Below are positions 1-12,875 of a DNA stretch of 64,000 nt, one piece after another (the first letter of the stretch is position 1; the number at the start of each line of letters is the position of its first letter). Source of the DNA: Annona cherimola (Eukaryota > Streptophyta > Magnoliopsida > Magnoliales > Annonaceae); the NCBI GenBank assembly GCA_030490835.1, contig CM059972.1, forward strand, positions 12,687,764-12,751,763, given 5' to 3'. Under the pieces are notes generated by a model. That model made no database searches and was not told where the DNA came from. It saw nothing but the letters and a program-made list of their open reading frames with translations. The position numbers and the translations under genes were made by a program.

Positions 1-2946
1 CAGACTGTGCCAGAGCAAATATAATATCTTTGGCTGCAACAATCTCAATTATCTTGGTCCTCCTCCTAAGATATGGCAAGCTTAGAAAGCATTGACCTCC
101 TCGATCATACATATCGAATTCTTCCTGTAATTATCAAAACAGGAAAGATGGGAATACAAGAACACTATAAAAATTAATGCACCAGAAATAAAACAGATGA
201 CAGATGTCATAAAATCCAACCTACACTTCCACAACATTTTAAATATTAAACAGAAGAGTAAGTGGAAAGAATTAGCACTTAAGTATGAAATTCAGACTTC
301 TATTATGTTTCCTGCCTCTTCATCTGACAATTTGATACATGACATCATCATAATTATGCCTAACAATTAAATACAAGAATCCTTGCTAACTGTCATTAAC
401 TAGAGTGGGTAACTCCTCTCTTATGTTCCAATAAAAACAATGATCCATCACAAAACAACCGAATGACAGTTATCCCAAATGGTGTCAAATGATAACAAGA
501 GGATAGAGAGTAATCGCCAAAGACCTATGTCTAAATTCATCATTACATGATCCAATGAACTGTTCTCCAAAATGTCCAGCAAAAGTAGTTAAGGTCCAAG
601 GCCTAATCTGCCACCCTTCCTTGCTTACTAAGGGTATATTTGAGAAGAGGAGGAAAAAAATGAATAGTTTTGACAACTTTTTCTCCACTTTCTACATGCT
701 TGTCTATATAATGTAACTTTTTAACTACATGACTATCTTACTTTCTAATCATTTCTTCACATCTTTCCATAGAACTATCATGTCTATTTTAGCTTTTGTT
801 CCCTTTATTTCTAGTCATCACTCTTATCATATCACATAACTTCCAGTCATCACCCCTATCATATCACATCATTCTTTTACTTGTTACCCAAATTCTCACC
901 TATTTTTCTTCTCTTCCCAAACAAACCCTTAGTGTTGATGGCCCTCGTCTTTTTACTTCTGAGTAGCAAGCCACCAAAGCTCCTTTATCACAAGGCTCTA
1001 AAATCACTACACAAATTTTAATAGGTAGACTTTCACTCAGGGTCTCTTTGGGCCTTAGATTTATTCCTTTAAGCATGTCTTCTGGGAAAAAAGTGCAATT
1101 GCAAATTCCAGTGGTGTTTGGCCAGCAATAGAAAATATGTTTTGCTACTCACAATCCCTGATTTCTCGGTTGCATATAAACAGGAATTTGCTGTTTTTGC
1201 CAACTGCACTATGCGATGAGAAACAGCCTCTAATTTTTTATCCAAATGGATGACCCATAAAATAAAATCCTAACATAATCCATTTCCATTCTGATGAAAT
1301 TGCAAGTATTTGTCAACTATTAGAATACAAGTAACTTCATTAGTACACTAGTCATGCTATTGTACAACCATAATTATTTTGAAAATGCTTAATATTGGAG
1401 AATTGGGTCATGACTCAACACAATACATTATACATGTTATTTTTATAAATGAAATCAAAAGTCAGAGTATTTGATATATGCAATAAAATAAAATATTTAA
1501 GGTTGTCCTTCTATGTCCTTTCTAGTAATTTGACATGTTTAAAGCACTTTTATGCTTTTGTGTCACAATATATATATATATATATATATAACAATGCCAA
1601 ACACTTAGCAGTTTTTTATCATGGATTTTTTATAAAAGCTCCGCACTTTTAATCGAGCTTTTCTTAATTGCTGAAAATGGACAACAATGCCAAACAGAGC
1701 CTTGCACATTATACAACTGTTCCTGATTATCTTCTTTCATCTCTTAACAGTCAACCGTTATGCTAAACTGAATCTGCAATGCTTGAGGAATTCCCTCACC
1801 GTCCAAGTTTCATACTTGACTCTTTTGTAAAAGAATAACCTCTTAAACTAATAGAAAACTCCCTTGACATGACATTAAATCGACATGATCCAGAGTTCAC
1901 AGGCAAATTGCCGATTTCGTGGTAAAAGCAAGATCTAAACCCAGAAAGAAAGAAAGGAGCTAACCCGGAAACAAATCTCAAATAAATGAGTAAATGATTA
2001 TAAACTAACACTATCGTTGCATCCATGGCAAGTCAAGTGATGCAGATTCTGCTTCTAAAGTACAAACCCTAATGGATCTAAAAATCATAAATCCTAACAA
2101 CACTGTTCAACAGTAAAAATATATCCAATTCAACGCTAATACCCTATTTCAACATTCTATCAACAACCCAGTGTTCCTCCGAGGAACCCCTAATCCTAGT
2201 TACATTTACTCACAAACCGAATAGCTCTCCAAATCGAAGCCTCATTACAAACCTAAGAAAAGCGCAGAGTTCAAAAATTCATTCCAGCAATCCTATCATA
2301 CCATTAAACAGCGAAAACGACCCAACTCGATAAGAATAACTAAATCCCAAAAGAATATGAGCTCGAATTCAGTTAAGAATCCCCACAGGTAAACCCTGCA
2401 ACCAAAGAACTGAACCTTAATTCAGTAAACAAAGCCTAATTGCACTCTCAAAACAACGAAGCAACTCCAATTCAATTCAAAAACGCAAGTAAAGCTGGGA
2501 AATCAGTAGAATTTTCGTAAACCAATCCAAACAGCCTTACATGCTCCGAACCCATATCAAGACACAAAATTAAACCAACAAAACAACGAAATGACCCTGA
2601 ATTCAATCCAAAGGACGCAAACTAAAGCCAACTTCGAACCCTGTGGATCTCAAGTAGTCCACCACAGGAAAGAAGAAAAAAAGAAAGAAAGAAAATGGGA
2701 GTGGAGGACCTGGAGTAAGAAGTTCCTGAATTTCTCTTGGGTGTTGTAGGAGCGGCCGCCGGGCAACTTCCGGTAAAGACCGATCTCGCGGCGAAGGAGC
2801 TTCTTGACGGAGTTGAAAGAGCGGGTATGGTGGAAGAGATTTTTTGAGGAGGAGGAGGAGGAGGCCGTACTGGGCTTGGATTCCCGGCCCCGCTTCTTGG
2901 CCGTTACTCGGACCCGCACTCGGAGGAGCGATTTCTTGTTCCCCAT
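1..2946 (-). CDS. 5' part of a conserved plant gene of unknown function (partial)
   Basis: Two exons are visible on the minus strand. Exon 1 (2946-2710) encodes 79 residues from an ATG, is basic and serine-rich (RVRVRVTAKKRG near the start, a Ser run at about 29-34), and ends in phase 0 at CAG|GTCC. The next exon starts at 124 after a TTACAG acceptor, also in phase 0, and leaves the window at position 1. It encodes EEFDMYDRGGQCFLSLPYLR and then RRRTKIIEIVAAKD. I recall this block from plant proteins annotated as uncharacterised or WD40/beta-propeller-like, but I cannot confirm the fold from this fragment. The 2.6-kb intron holds a family A MITE and AT repeats. A small extra exon in the intron cannot be excluded. 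The reading frame through both exons is well supported; the function is not. Confidence 0.7.
632..928. mobile_element. Family A MITE inside the first intron of the minus-strand gene
   Basis: The left end reads AGGGTATATTTGAGAAGAGG. The reverse complement of the right end reads AGGGTTTGTTTGGGAAGAG. The interior shares phrases with other family A copies (TTTCTAATCATTTCTTCACA, ATCATATCACATCATT). About 297 bp; no coding capacity. The flanks are TAA and TTA, so the target duplication is not exact. Confidence 0.6.
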
Positions 2947-3110
2947 TCTTTCACTCTTTCTGTAGAACGGAGAGAGGAGAAACTGTAACTCTCTCCACTC
3001 GCTCCCTCCAAATTTTCTTCCTTGCTTTTGAAGAACGAATCCGGTTCCAGTTCCAGGCTTCCATCCACTGGGACTGGGCTACCTAGCCTAGCTGGGTTCG
3101 ATTATATCCA
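2947..3110 (-). promoter_or_regulatory. Leader/proximal promoter of the minus-strand gene
   Basis: On the minus strand, the sequence just upstream of the ATG at 2946 is rich in GA/CT stretches, which is common in plant 5' leaders. I see no clear TATA box, and the transcription start is not defined. Confidence 0.3.
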
Positions 3111-3171
3111 AAGGAAGGAGGACCCAACGCACATGACCTGATGATTCCATGAGCAACGGTGGCCGGCCCAG

Positions 3172-3211
3172 TGTGTGTGTGTGTGTGGGTGTGTGGGTGT
3201 GTGGGTGTGTT
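3172..3211. repeat. TG/GTG microsatellite
   Basis: Uninterrupted TG repeats grade into GTGTGTGG units and then a T run, directly upstream of the minus-strand gene. Confidence 0.85.
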
Positions 3212-3844
3212 TTTTTTGAAAGAAATTTATTTGGATTTACTGTCCATCTTCATTTGATTTTGCAATTTTTTCTCACAGCCCTATTAATTTGTTAATAAAT
3301 GCATCTAATGTATGCATAATGCACTGCTTTGCTCTTTAGTCAGCTATTGTAGTTGATGAAATTGATGAAAATATGTCATTGTTGATCATCCCGTGCACCT
3401 GTCTGCTATTATTGACCATACGGCCATACCCATGGTAATTAAAACATGAATTTCATTCTTGAAGATCCATTTCATATTTTTATATACCCTATATCTCTTC
3501 TGATTCTTGCCTATTATTAATTGGCATCAAGGAAAAAATGAGGGAAATTTTTTTAAAAAAGTGGAAAAATGGTGTAATGTAATAAGATAATAATCAGAAT
3601 AAAAATAATAAAATTGAAATAGATATGTCATAATTATATGAAAATATGTGAATAAACAGTGGGATAATTAGTTATTTAAGAAACCTTATCGTATAGAAGA
3701 AGTGCCTAGAAAAGTATGAATTTTTTTTCTTTTTTCCGAATACGAAACCCACCCTTAATATAAAGGAGCACGATAACATGCGATAGATTGCATATGCTCA
3801 TGTGTACAACACTTACTTTCTAGTTTTGAATTTTTTTTCTGTTG

Positions 3845-4090
3845 TCTTGACATTTTTATGTGAGCTTAAATGTATTTAGTTTGTATATCAAAAGTTATCA
3901 TTTTTGAAATCTGATATGTATTTTTTTATAAATTTTCATAAATAAAATTTTTACCCTTTTTCATGTACTGGATATGAAAAATGGTGAAATTTTTATTTTA
4001 AAAAGATTTGCAAAAAAATATGTAAGAGATTTCAGAAAGGGTAAATATTGATGTGTTTTGGGCTCACATAAAATGAAAAGAAAACAAAAA
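3845..4090. repeat. Family B foldback element
   Basis: TTTTTATGTGAGCTTAAA at the left is mirrored by the inverted TTTGGGCTCACATAAAATG at the right, with further complementary blocks inside (TGAAATCTGATATGTATTT against AAATATGTAAGAGATTTCA). The left arm carries a TGTATTTA..ATATCA..GTTATCATTTTT pattern also seen in other family B copies. Non-coding. Confidence 0.5.
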
Positions 4091-7000
4091 ATTATTCAAA
4101 AAGTTTTTTTTAAAAAAAAAAAAACCATGCCGTACCTAAGCCAGTGTGCCATACATAGCATATTTTCATGGTCTTAATGTCAATCTACAAAAAATCCTTA
4201 GTTCCCTATCAACGCCCTCAGGACTCCGTTGTCACTTTACCCTCTGGGGAGGTTCAGGTGTTGGATTCAAGTATTTAATAATTAGTCGTATACTCGTGTC
4301 GAAGTATTTATTAAAGGGTTCCTAAAAATGTAATTGGATATCAATCCAAATATATATATATATATATATGTAATTGGATAGTATACTATATGCCCAATAA
4401 ATTGGTATCTTTTAAAAGACAGACCTAAGTTGAGATAAAAGATCTAAACGGCTTGATTTCAACTTGAAATTGTCCTGATACAATTAAGGCTAAGATTAAA
4501 GTTCTTGAATAAAATTGAAAGCAAAATTTTTAAAAATAGAATTAGCACTGGAGGATTCCTCATATATAAGACAGTCCTTTTCTTGGCCGGCGCTGAGTTG
4601 GTGGTGGGTCAGACCAGTAAACCACATGGGCCGGGCCAATATGAGGGAATGGCGCCATGCAATTTCGAAAAATACTTGTGGTTGTGGCTCATTTTCCGAT
4701 GGTTAACAAAGGTTGTTAGTAACAACTAACAAACTGAGTCATTGAGAATGAGACGACGTGATTGCTCCACGTGACATTCCAAAAATCAACCGACCTAATC
4801 ATTCGGGTTTCACCGCTAGCTCCCTACGGCCCTGTCCACTCGTGTCACGAAGCTAGTGGTTCTGTGGTTCGATGTAAAATGTCATTTTCGCATCTGAATA
4901 AAGCATTCTAGCCACTCACGTGTGGGACCCAGGACCCTTCATCAACTCTACCCCCGTATTCAACGAAAGCCTTATCCCTACTCTATCCCTACTCTATGGC
5001 CCACGTAATTCACGTCAATTCTCCCGCAACTGCATCCTTTATGCTTGATCCCGACCGTTCATTTCATCTAAATAGTTTTTTAGATATGGGGGTAGAAATT
5101 AATTAAAATTTTTCATCATCATCTTTCCTGACCCATTCTAGTAGCAACACCAATCTAAAACCCTAGGAGTAATTTGGAATTGGTGAAAATACATTCCAGT
5201 TGAGGTTTTAGTACACTCGGGTGCATTTAACTCATTTTCTTTTGAAACTTTTTTTATACAATTGTTAATCTAAGTGTATTTAACATATTTATCAATTTTT
5301 ATCATTTTTAGAGTATTTTATATATTTATTTTTTATTTTTGAAAATCAGTGGCATTTTAAGTATTTTAAAATTATTAAAACGCCACTAATTAAACTTATT
5401 TGATAACTATATATGCTATATGCACACAAGTTTTGGTCCCAGCTTTTTTTATTGCTAATTATACACAATGACAACCTTACATTACAATCAACCATTTTTA
5501 CAACTCTCACATTATGGAGGAACATTGTAAATACTCTCACTCTGAGGAACATCTCGTAAAACCCCCTACATTTCAGAGAAAAAATTGTAAATACATGGCT
5601 TGCTACTTGACAAGCATCAAACCTACACTGTTCAACTGAAGGGCATCAACATGTACCACCACACCATAGGCATAAAGCATGATGGTGACCTTAGCTTTAA
5701 ATATACCTAAACTGTTTTTAATACTTTCACACACAATTATGTCTTTTGCTCAAAATATCATTCATACCCACTGTCATATGTGAAATGCAAGCCCTAAATA
5801 TGCTTTCACAACTAAAAATTCACATTCAAATTATATGTGATCCTATTGATGTAAAAGTATGATTTTGTAACTATAAAAATAATAAAAATTCATTTAAATG
5901 AGAATTTTTAGTTTATAATTATAGTTATGACTTGAGTACATTTGTCATTTTACTGATAGTGCGAGTATAAATAGAATTTCAGACACTTTACATGTATTTA
6001 AAATTATTAAAATATTGTGAGTATATTTAAAATTTCGTCATATTTTAAATTAAAAAGCATTCTTTTCTTTGTTCGAAGATGCGCTATTGCTAATTTAATT
6101 TATCTGAAAGTTGAGATAATCCAAGAAAAAATTTTCATGCTTTAATATCGCCATTTCATCCGAAAGTTAAGTTTCGAGACACTACATCAAAGGGCTAGAA
6201 ATCACTTTAACCCGAATCACCCAGGAATAAGTTACAATTCCTTCCTTGTTGGCCTTTTACTTCCTTTTGCTCTCCAGAGATTTTGGCTTTTGACGATTTC
6301 TTGTAATTGGTCTAAAGCATTTATCTCCTGCCCGACGCAATGCTAGCGCATCCGGAAAACTTGCACGGAGGAGACGTGAGATTCTGGGCATGTGAAAGTT
6401 TGGCACTTTCTACATCGATCGGCCAAAAACTTCTGAATTTTATGTGGGCACTAGCAATAGTCCTCTGTGAGAAAAAATATCGGCCAATCGTGCATCCGGG
6501 ACAAGATATATATACGTATGGATTTTACTATGTATACATATATAGATTTTATAGTCATTGATGAAAATAAAATAAATCGTGAAATTGAAGGTTCATCAAA
6601 ATGAGAAGGATGCAACTTTATTTTTTAAAAAAAAAAACCAATGGATCAACTTGTTCAATATAATTCCCGTTAATGTTATCATGCTTCTCTCTTTTTTTTT
6701 TTTGGATTGTTGCCAGATCCACTGCTCAACGGCATTACATGTGGAACACGAGAGTCGAATCTTGGTGGACGGGGCAACAAGCCACCATGCGAAACCAACT
6801 GCCATGCGGCAGGGTCGCATGTTATCATGCTTATTGCCTAATTATTTATATCACGTGAAAATTTGTTGCAGCTACCACGCAATTGAAGGAATATTTTCAC
6901 TTCTCCCATACCCCGTTCGTATTATAAAAACTAACTTTCATTCTATTTGGTCGTTTTAAAATGCAACTCTATTTTCAATGGTGTCTGATCTAATGCCACC

Positions 7001-7149
7001 TTTGCTTTTTTTAAATTTAAACTATTTATCATATTTATTAATAGTTATTTATTTGTAATGTAAAAAAACTACTTTAGTTGAAAACTTATATATTTTAGCG
7101 AATATACAACTAGGAGCCTTATTATATGCATTTGGTTGTATTTTGAGCT

Positions 7150-8462
7150 AAAATAATTATTTATTTTTTATTTTTATTTTATTATTCCTCTGTAAATATG
7201 TTTTCTAAGTGTATTTAATCTATGTACTAAGTTTTATCATTCTACAATATTTCTATATATTTATTTTAATTTTAAAAAATTATAAATTTCAAGGGCATCG
7301 AAGTTATTTTTAGGGGTGCAAGTCGGTCCGGGTACCCGCGGGTCGATCCGCTGGGTACCCGGATTAGGGTCGATTCGATTCCAAAGAACCTACCCACCGG
7401 GTCGGTTCGGTTCCACGGGTGAAATATCCGTTCAAAATCGGTTAGGGGCCGGTTCCGGTGCTGGGTACCCGGAACTGACTCGGATTTCCTATACTATATA
7501 ATATTTATAATATAATACCCTAAATCCCGATTCCATATTCCCGTCCCGACGCAGATGCCCTAACTTCGTCGTTCCTCCCTGCCATTGCGATCGCCGATAC
7601 TCCCTGTTCGCGGCCATTCTCCCCGCCGGAAAACAGCAGCTCGCCGGCACAGCTTCTCCCCCCCCCCGACAGCAAGGCGCACAGGCACAGCGGCAGCCGG
7701 CAGCCTTCAGTGTCTCTCTCTCTCTCTCGCCAGCACATCTTCTTCCTCCTCGACAGCAAGGCGCACAGCGGCAGGGTTTCTTCATTGCGTCTCTCTCTCT
7801 CGCCGGCACAGCTTCTCTCCCTCTCTCTCTCTCTCTCTCTCGCCCCCTCGACCCTCTGCCCTCGGTGCTCGGCAGTCGACGTGCGGCGCAGCTCCTCCCC
7901 TCGATTGTCAATGGCCAGACGCATACCGGCGAGCTCCTCCCGTCAATTGCTGACGGCCAGACACATAGCGACGCAGCTCCTCCCCTCGTTCCCTGGTGTT
8001 CTGCTTCATCTTTCCAATTTTTAGTTGATTAATGGCTTGAAATAGTTTTATCATTTGTGCTACCACTACTGTTGATAATGGTTCTGTGGTTTAGACTTTG
8101 AAATTACTTAACTCTATTCATAATATAGTATTTCTGTATTTGGAGCCAATTTGGATATATGATGTTTTTAGGAACCGATTTGGAACCGAACCGGAACCGA
8201 CCCGCACCTGAAAAAATTGTGTAGGGTAGACTCCGAACCGACCCGGTCTAAAATAGGGTAGGGTAGACGTTTTTAAAAAATGGGTAAGGGTAGGTTCCAC
8301 CCCTACCCGGGGTACCCGGACCGACTTGCAACCCTAGTTATTTTTGCACCTTAAAATTTTTTTTTTAATTAGAATAATATAAAAGTATGGTAAAATGAAA
8401 ATTTTTGATATACGGATTAAATATTTTAGGAAAACACATTTACAAAGAAAAAATAAAAACAT
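7150..8462. repeat. Family B foldback interrupted by another transposon
   Basis: The left arm (about 7185-7300) contains AAGTGTATTTAATCTATG and AAGTTTTATCATT. The right arm (about 8346-8460) carries the inverted counterparts and ends in GAAAAAATAAAAAC. Without the element at 7312-8335, the two arms form an ordinary foldback of about 280 bp, so the foldback is older than the insertion. Confidence 0.5.
7312..8335. mobile_element. Non-autonomous element with AGGGGTG ends and a 10-bp target duplication
   Basis: The element is bounded by a perfect direct repeat AGTTATTTTT at 7302-7311 and 8336-8345. The left end is AGGGGTGCAAGTCGGTCCGG; the inverted right end is AGGGTTGCAAGTCGGTCCGG, followed in both by GTACCC. 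Subterminal parts are full of GG[TA]ACCG/CCGGTTC words. The 1024-bp interior is GC- and CT-rich (CT microsatellites at about 7715-7730 and 7800-7845). It has overlapping open frames on both strands, which I attribute to low complexity. A 9-10-bp duplication is known for Mutator-like elements, so MULE is the best class, but no transposase is present to prove it. Confidence 0.75.
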
Positions 8463-8470
8463 ATGACTAA

Positions 8471-8846
8471 GGGGTTGTTTGGCAAACTAAAAAGCTACCC
8501 TTTTTTAAAAAAAATTCCATGGCATGTACGACAAAAGATAAGAAGTCATTTCATGACTTATGATAACCAATTTTGGCCAACCAAAGTGTTGTCAATTGTA
8601 TTTGAGCAAATGCATACCTTCGGAGTTGACACCAACCGGCAATCTTGTCATTGCCTAGTAGCTGTGTTCGATGTAGCAACTCAATAGGTTGTATTTAATG
8701 TTGTAGTACAACAATTGACATCACTATGTAGCCATTATTAATGCATACATCTTTTAAGCGCAACATGCCAACTTGCAGTTAAAAATTGTGGAGTTTTTGC
8801 ATCAGTAAAATTTGTCGCAGAGTTTTACAATTTCCCAAACAACCCT
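8471..8846. mobile_element. Tourist-like MITE with TAA target duplication
   Basis: The left end GGGGTTGTTTGG and the right end CCAAACAACCCT are inverted, and both flanks carry TAA (8468-8470 and 8847-8849). Length is 376 bp, with no coding potential. TAA/TTA duplications with a G-rich TIR containing GTTTGG are typical of PIF/Harbinger MITEs. It lies 260 bp upstream of the large Harbinger element. Confidence 0.75.
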
Positions 8847-9249
8847 TAATTGTAGAAGAATGAATAATGTATTTTAGCTTAAAATACAACTAAATCTATA
8901 TAATTGGGCTCCATATAACTATTAGACTAAAAAAATTGTAAATAAAAATAATTGTTCATATACGTAATTTTTGGCATCATAAATGAATACCTATAGAGGA
9001 ATTTTATCACCGATTTAGACAAATGGATTGCATGAGATAACCCATTATGAACAACATAACCTATATTCATTATCTACGTGTCTTCAATGATATCAAACAA
9101 TTGGTAAAGGGTGCGTTTGGCATTTGCAAAAAGTTATAAAATCCTGTAAAACTTTTCATCGACCAGGGTTGCATTGGAAAAACCCGTCACTTCAGGCCAT
9201 GTCGTCCCCTGCGTAGAACGTCAATTGGAGTTACTCACCTGTACCAGCC

Positions 9250-9585
9250 ATGGCAGGCTCGTCGAGTACAAGTCAAAGACGACAACAGCCAGAAATTGAA
9301 GCTAGGGTTTCACCTTCCCCCTTCACGCCCCTTGTTCCCATCTCTATCATCAGCAGCGCCGCCGTCGAGGTTATGCCCCGGGCGACACCAATTTGTAGCC
9401 GAAAACGAAAACAATCTCCCTCAACCGCCGAAAATGGAGCTCGCTGGCGCAAGTTACGGTCCTCATCGTCTTCTAAGGGGAGGATTAGTCGACCTTCTAC
9501 TCCCTCGGCACCGTTGCAAATGGAGGCATCCGTCAGCTCCCCTTACAAACTGTTGGGACACCCATCTGTCGATTTCGGCACACCG
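9250..9585 (+). CDS. Possible first exon of a Harbinger-borne gene
   Basis: The ATG lies in a strong context (GCCATGG) 140 bp inside the left TIR. It opens a 112-codon frame ending in phase 0 at a plausible donor, CACCG|GTAACG. The predicted peptide is Ser/Pro-rich with a basic SRKRKQSP stretch that could be a nuclear localisation signal. The sequence just after the ATG, including GCTAGGGTTTCACC, looks like a plant leader, so this may be mostly untranslated. I cannot see which downstream exon it joins; the Myb-like and RNase H1-N ORFs are candidates. I recognise no domain. Confidence 0.35.
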
Positions 9586-11590
9586 GTAACGTCTCATATC
9601 TGAATCACACCCCTATTTTTGTCTTATGTTAGCTGTGACGTTTGGTGAGAGACCCCACGGCTGTCATCCCCTTTTCATTGATTCAGAGTCCAAATCGACG
9701 GCAGCGAGTGATGCGTTTACTGAAATCATATTTTTTTCTCCCGGTTCCCTTGCCCGCTCAGCTTTTTATGAATGATATGTGACCCTTCTTCGCAGGGATT
9801 GCCAAATGCTTCTTGTTCTTGATTAATTAATCAACACATGGTGGTTTTCTCTGTTTGGCTGGTCAGGCTCATTGTTTATTTGCACAGAACGGAGTGTTCC
9901 TTGTTCCAAGCATGCTTGATATTTTGTAGAGTGCTGGATCTGATTAAGCCTTACCAGCAAATAAGACTTGACTTTCCCGCGAGCCAAGTCGACTGTAGGT
10001 TAAATCTTGATGTATGTGGGAACAACAAATTTGCATTGGCTGGTTGATATCCCTGAACATATTTAGGCTTCGTTTGGAAGTGCTGGTGGTTTAATGTTTC
10101 TGCCAATGGACTACAGCTTGTGTAGTAGCAGTTCCTATGAGCTTTTGATGGCAATCGTTTCTAAAGGTTAAAAATGCTTTTTGATTTGCAAGCACGAGTC
10201 CTATGGAAGCCAAACACATTTTCACCCAAGAGCACTTGTGGCAAACTGACCACGCAGCGAAACAAAGTCGTAGTAAGTATTGTGTATTGAGTGAGGAATG
10301 CCTGGGTCTCGGACCTGTGCAATTTTTTCTTGCCTAAGCAATAAGTTTCCATGCATACGATTTCCAAGACTTCATTATGCAATTCATGTTTATCATCCCC
10401 ATGTTGTCATCCTGGATATATATTTTTTTGGTTCAGTTCATGTTATTGATCAACCCCATGCTGTCATTTTTGCATTCAATGATTTCCATTTAATTGTCTT
10501 TTTTGAGTTGTTTGTCTTAGAATTAAAATAAATTGGTTCCAGAGAGAGAAGACAATTTAAAGCAAGACCCTAAAAAATTATTCTTTTTCACTCTGACAAT
10601 GATCAAGACTAAGATTTATGATGAACAATTATTGCTTCAAAATTCATTTTTGTCTCTACCAATGGAGCCCAACATGTGTTGTCTTGGTGAAATGATTATT
10701 TGAATAAGACCTAATGTCTTTCTTGTATATTATGTGTAATGAAAATGACTCTTTAAAAACTGTATTAACTAATGTGAAGATAAGCCAGCTGGTGACTTTA
10801 TTACTTTATTTATTTATTTATTTATTTATTTTAATTTTAAATAAGTGGAGAAATGTGCACATATTTGTTTGGTTGGGAGTAAAACTTTTGTGACAACTTT
10901 TTGGAGTAGAAGTTGTCAAGCCAATAGAAAATGATATGATATAAAAGCGAACTTCTCTATCACTAATCAGTATGTTTATTTACCGGAAAAGAATTTCAAA
11001 CAAAAACTTCGTAATATAAAAATACAATAAGAAAGGGGAAATAGGATCCCCTTGCTGGATTCCCTTGTTGGCCTTGTAAGGGATAGTCTTTACCCCATTA
11101 ACATTTATTTTGTACGTTGCAGTTGATATATAGCTATATATCTAGCTGTACCGCCATTTCCCCTCTTTCCTGCTTCCCTTTTCTCCTCATCACATGAATA
11201 GCTTCATAGGCCTGTAAAATATTACCCGTAATTAACCAACCTGGCACAAATGCACTCTGATTTTTTGATATTTGACCTATTTAGAACTGTTGAAAAAATA
11301 AGAATAGGTTCACTTTTAACAACTTTCACTCTCCAATTATTCATTATACATTATGATTGCTTTGAACCATGAATCCAATATCAAATGATTGTCAACATGG
11401 AATACCATTTCATACTGAATTGCTAATGGAAGCTTGTTGTAGTCATATGCGTAGACTCTAACCGAAATATGGATTCAGTACCCGGCTCCTCATTCACTCC
11501 TGTAAATGAGGAAATACAAAATTGGTGCGAACGGTGTTATGCGCGTCGTAGGGCGGTCATGTTCTTAGGGGTGCGTTTGTGCTTGGTGAA
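9586..11590. other. Harbinger interior without a recognised gene
   Basis: Probably long intron or non-coding element sequence. It includes a (TTTA)n microsatellite at about 10800-10840, a small GTTTGG-ended MITE-like block at about 10065-10215, and a family A-like fragment at about 10870-10970. Short open frames here have no recognisable domain. Confidence 0.4.
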
Positions 11591-12875
11591 GAGGAAGAAA
11601 GTGGGGGTGAAGAGTTCACTAATCGTGACTTAGCACTCCAACGTGAGTTATTTCTGTTCTCACTCCTTCGCCGGGGGGATAGGCGGTGTTGTGCACAACT
11701 GCGGTCTGCGGATGAGTACATTAGCATTCAACCAATTTTGTGACCTAGTGAAGAGTAAAGGATATCTCAGCCCACTAGATATGTAACGGTTGATGAACAA
11801 ATGGGTATGTTCTTGCACACCTTGGCCCATAATGTACGAAATCGTTCAATTGGTATGTACTTCTGTAGATCTGGAGAGATAGTTCATCGTCATTTTCATA
11901 GATGTCTCCAATCAATACTTAGCCTATACGAAGATTGTGTCAACCCTCCCAGCACGTTGACTCATCCAAAGATTACTTCCGACCCCACATTAGCACCATA
12001 TTTTGAAGTAAGCTTGTGACAATTATACCATTTTACTCTACAATTTGAATTCCATCTTTATAATATTTACCATTTATTAGGGTTGCATTGGTGCCATCGA
12101 CGGTACACATATCCCTGTTTTGCCTCCATCGGAGAACGCATTGGCATTTAGAAATAAACATGGAAACCTAACACAGAATGTGATGACAGTATGCGACTTC
12201 AACTTAAAGTTCACATACATACTAGCTGGTTGGGGAGGAAGTGCATACGATGCTAAAGTGCTCCAGTCCGCACTTGATCGACCCACCAATCCATTGATAG
12301 TTCTACGAGGTAAAAGATTGCAATTTTCCACAAGTGAATTCTAGGCTTGTCTAAAATGTGCATGCCGAAATTGACTTTTTTGAACGGTTGTCACAGGACA
12401 TTATTTCTTGGTGGATGCCGGTTATGCACATGTGCCGGGTTTCATGGCACCATATAAAGGGGTGTCCTACCATATGAGTAATTTCGGCCATAGCAGGAAT
12501 CCAAGAAATAATCAAGAGTTATTCAACCTCAGACATGCGAGATTGCGTTCAACTGTTGAGAGACTTTTCGCAATCTGGAAGAAGAGATTCCCAATTTTGC
12601 AAGTCGCAACAAGTTATCCTTATAAAATACAAGTCCAAATTGTCATAGCTTGTGCCATCCTACACAACTATATAACTGATGTCGATGGTCCAAACCTTCC
12701 CTGCGAGATAGGTGAGGAACCATGTCTTGCCGCGGATGAGAGATTGAGTGACGATCAAGTGGAAGCAACTCCTGAAGTGATGATAACGGGGGTGTCTATA
12801 GAGGTGCGAAATATGTGGAAGGGCAAACGAGATCGCCTAGCACATCAAATGTGGCATGATGGCCCTACCATTTAG
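11591..12875 (+). pseudogene. PIF/Harbinger DDE transposase, frameshifted N-terminal part
   Basis: Three exons can be traced: up to 12007 (GAA|GTAAGC), 12081-12309 (acceptor TTATTAG, donor CGAG|GTAAAA) and 12397-12875. They join in frame. The product matches HARBI1-like DDE_Tnp_4 nucleases: VDEQMGMFLHTLAHNVRNRS early on, first Asp in GAIDGTHIP, second Asp in SAYDAKVL, and Glu in STVERLFAIWKKRF, so all three catalytic residues are present. The enzyme would cut and paste this element and related MITEs. The N-terminal part is damaged. A 7-bp tandem duplication (CTGCGGT/CTGCGGA at about 11699-11712) shifts the frame and leads to a stop, and a second shift near 11770-11777 restores it. The true start is not evident. 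Confidence 0.8.

Larger units (their letters stand above)
3111..7149. other. Intergenic AT-rich DNA without a supported gene
   Basis: I find no convincing gene here. The region holds a TG microsatellite (3172-3211), a family A fragment (about 3540-3710), a family B foldback (3845-4090), a family B arm (about 5228-5400), and TA runs near 4351. The stretch 4740-5080 is less AT-rich and contains several CACGTG-like words, but has no open frame with gene-like features. Confidence 0.5.

Noticed and set aside
4505..4729. 74-aa plus-strand frame with GC-rich sequence
   Set aside because: No homology recognised, no splice signals or leader, and an overlapping frame of similar length. Not enough to call a gene.
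7489..7953. Overlapping 122-140-aa open frames on both strands
   Set aside because: They cover a CT/GC-rich low-complexity core inside a non-autonomous element. Arg/Ser-rich frames on both strands are a composition effect.
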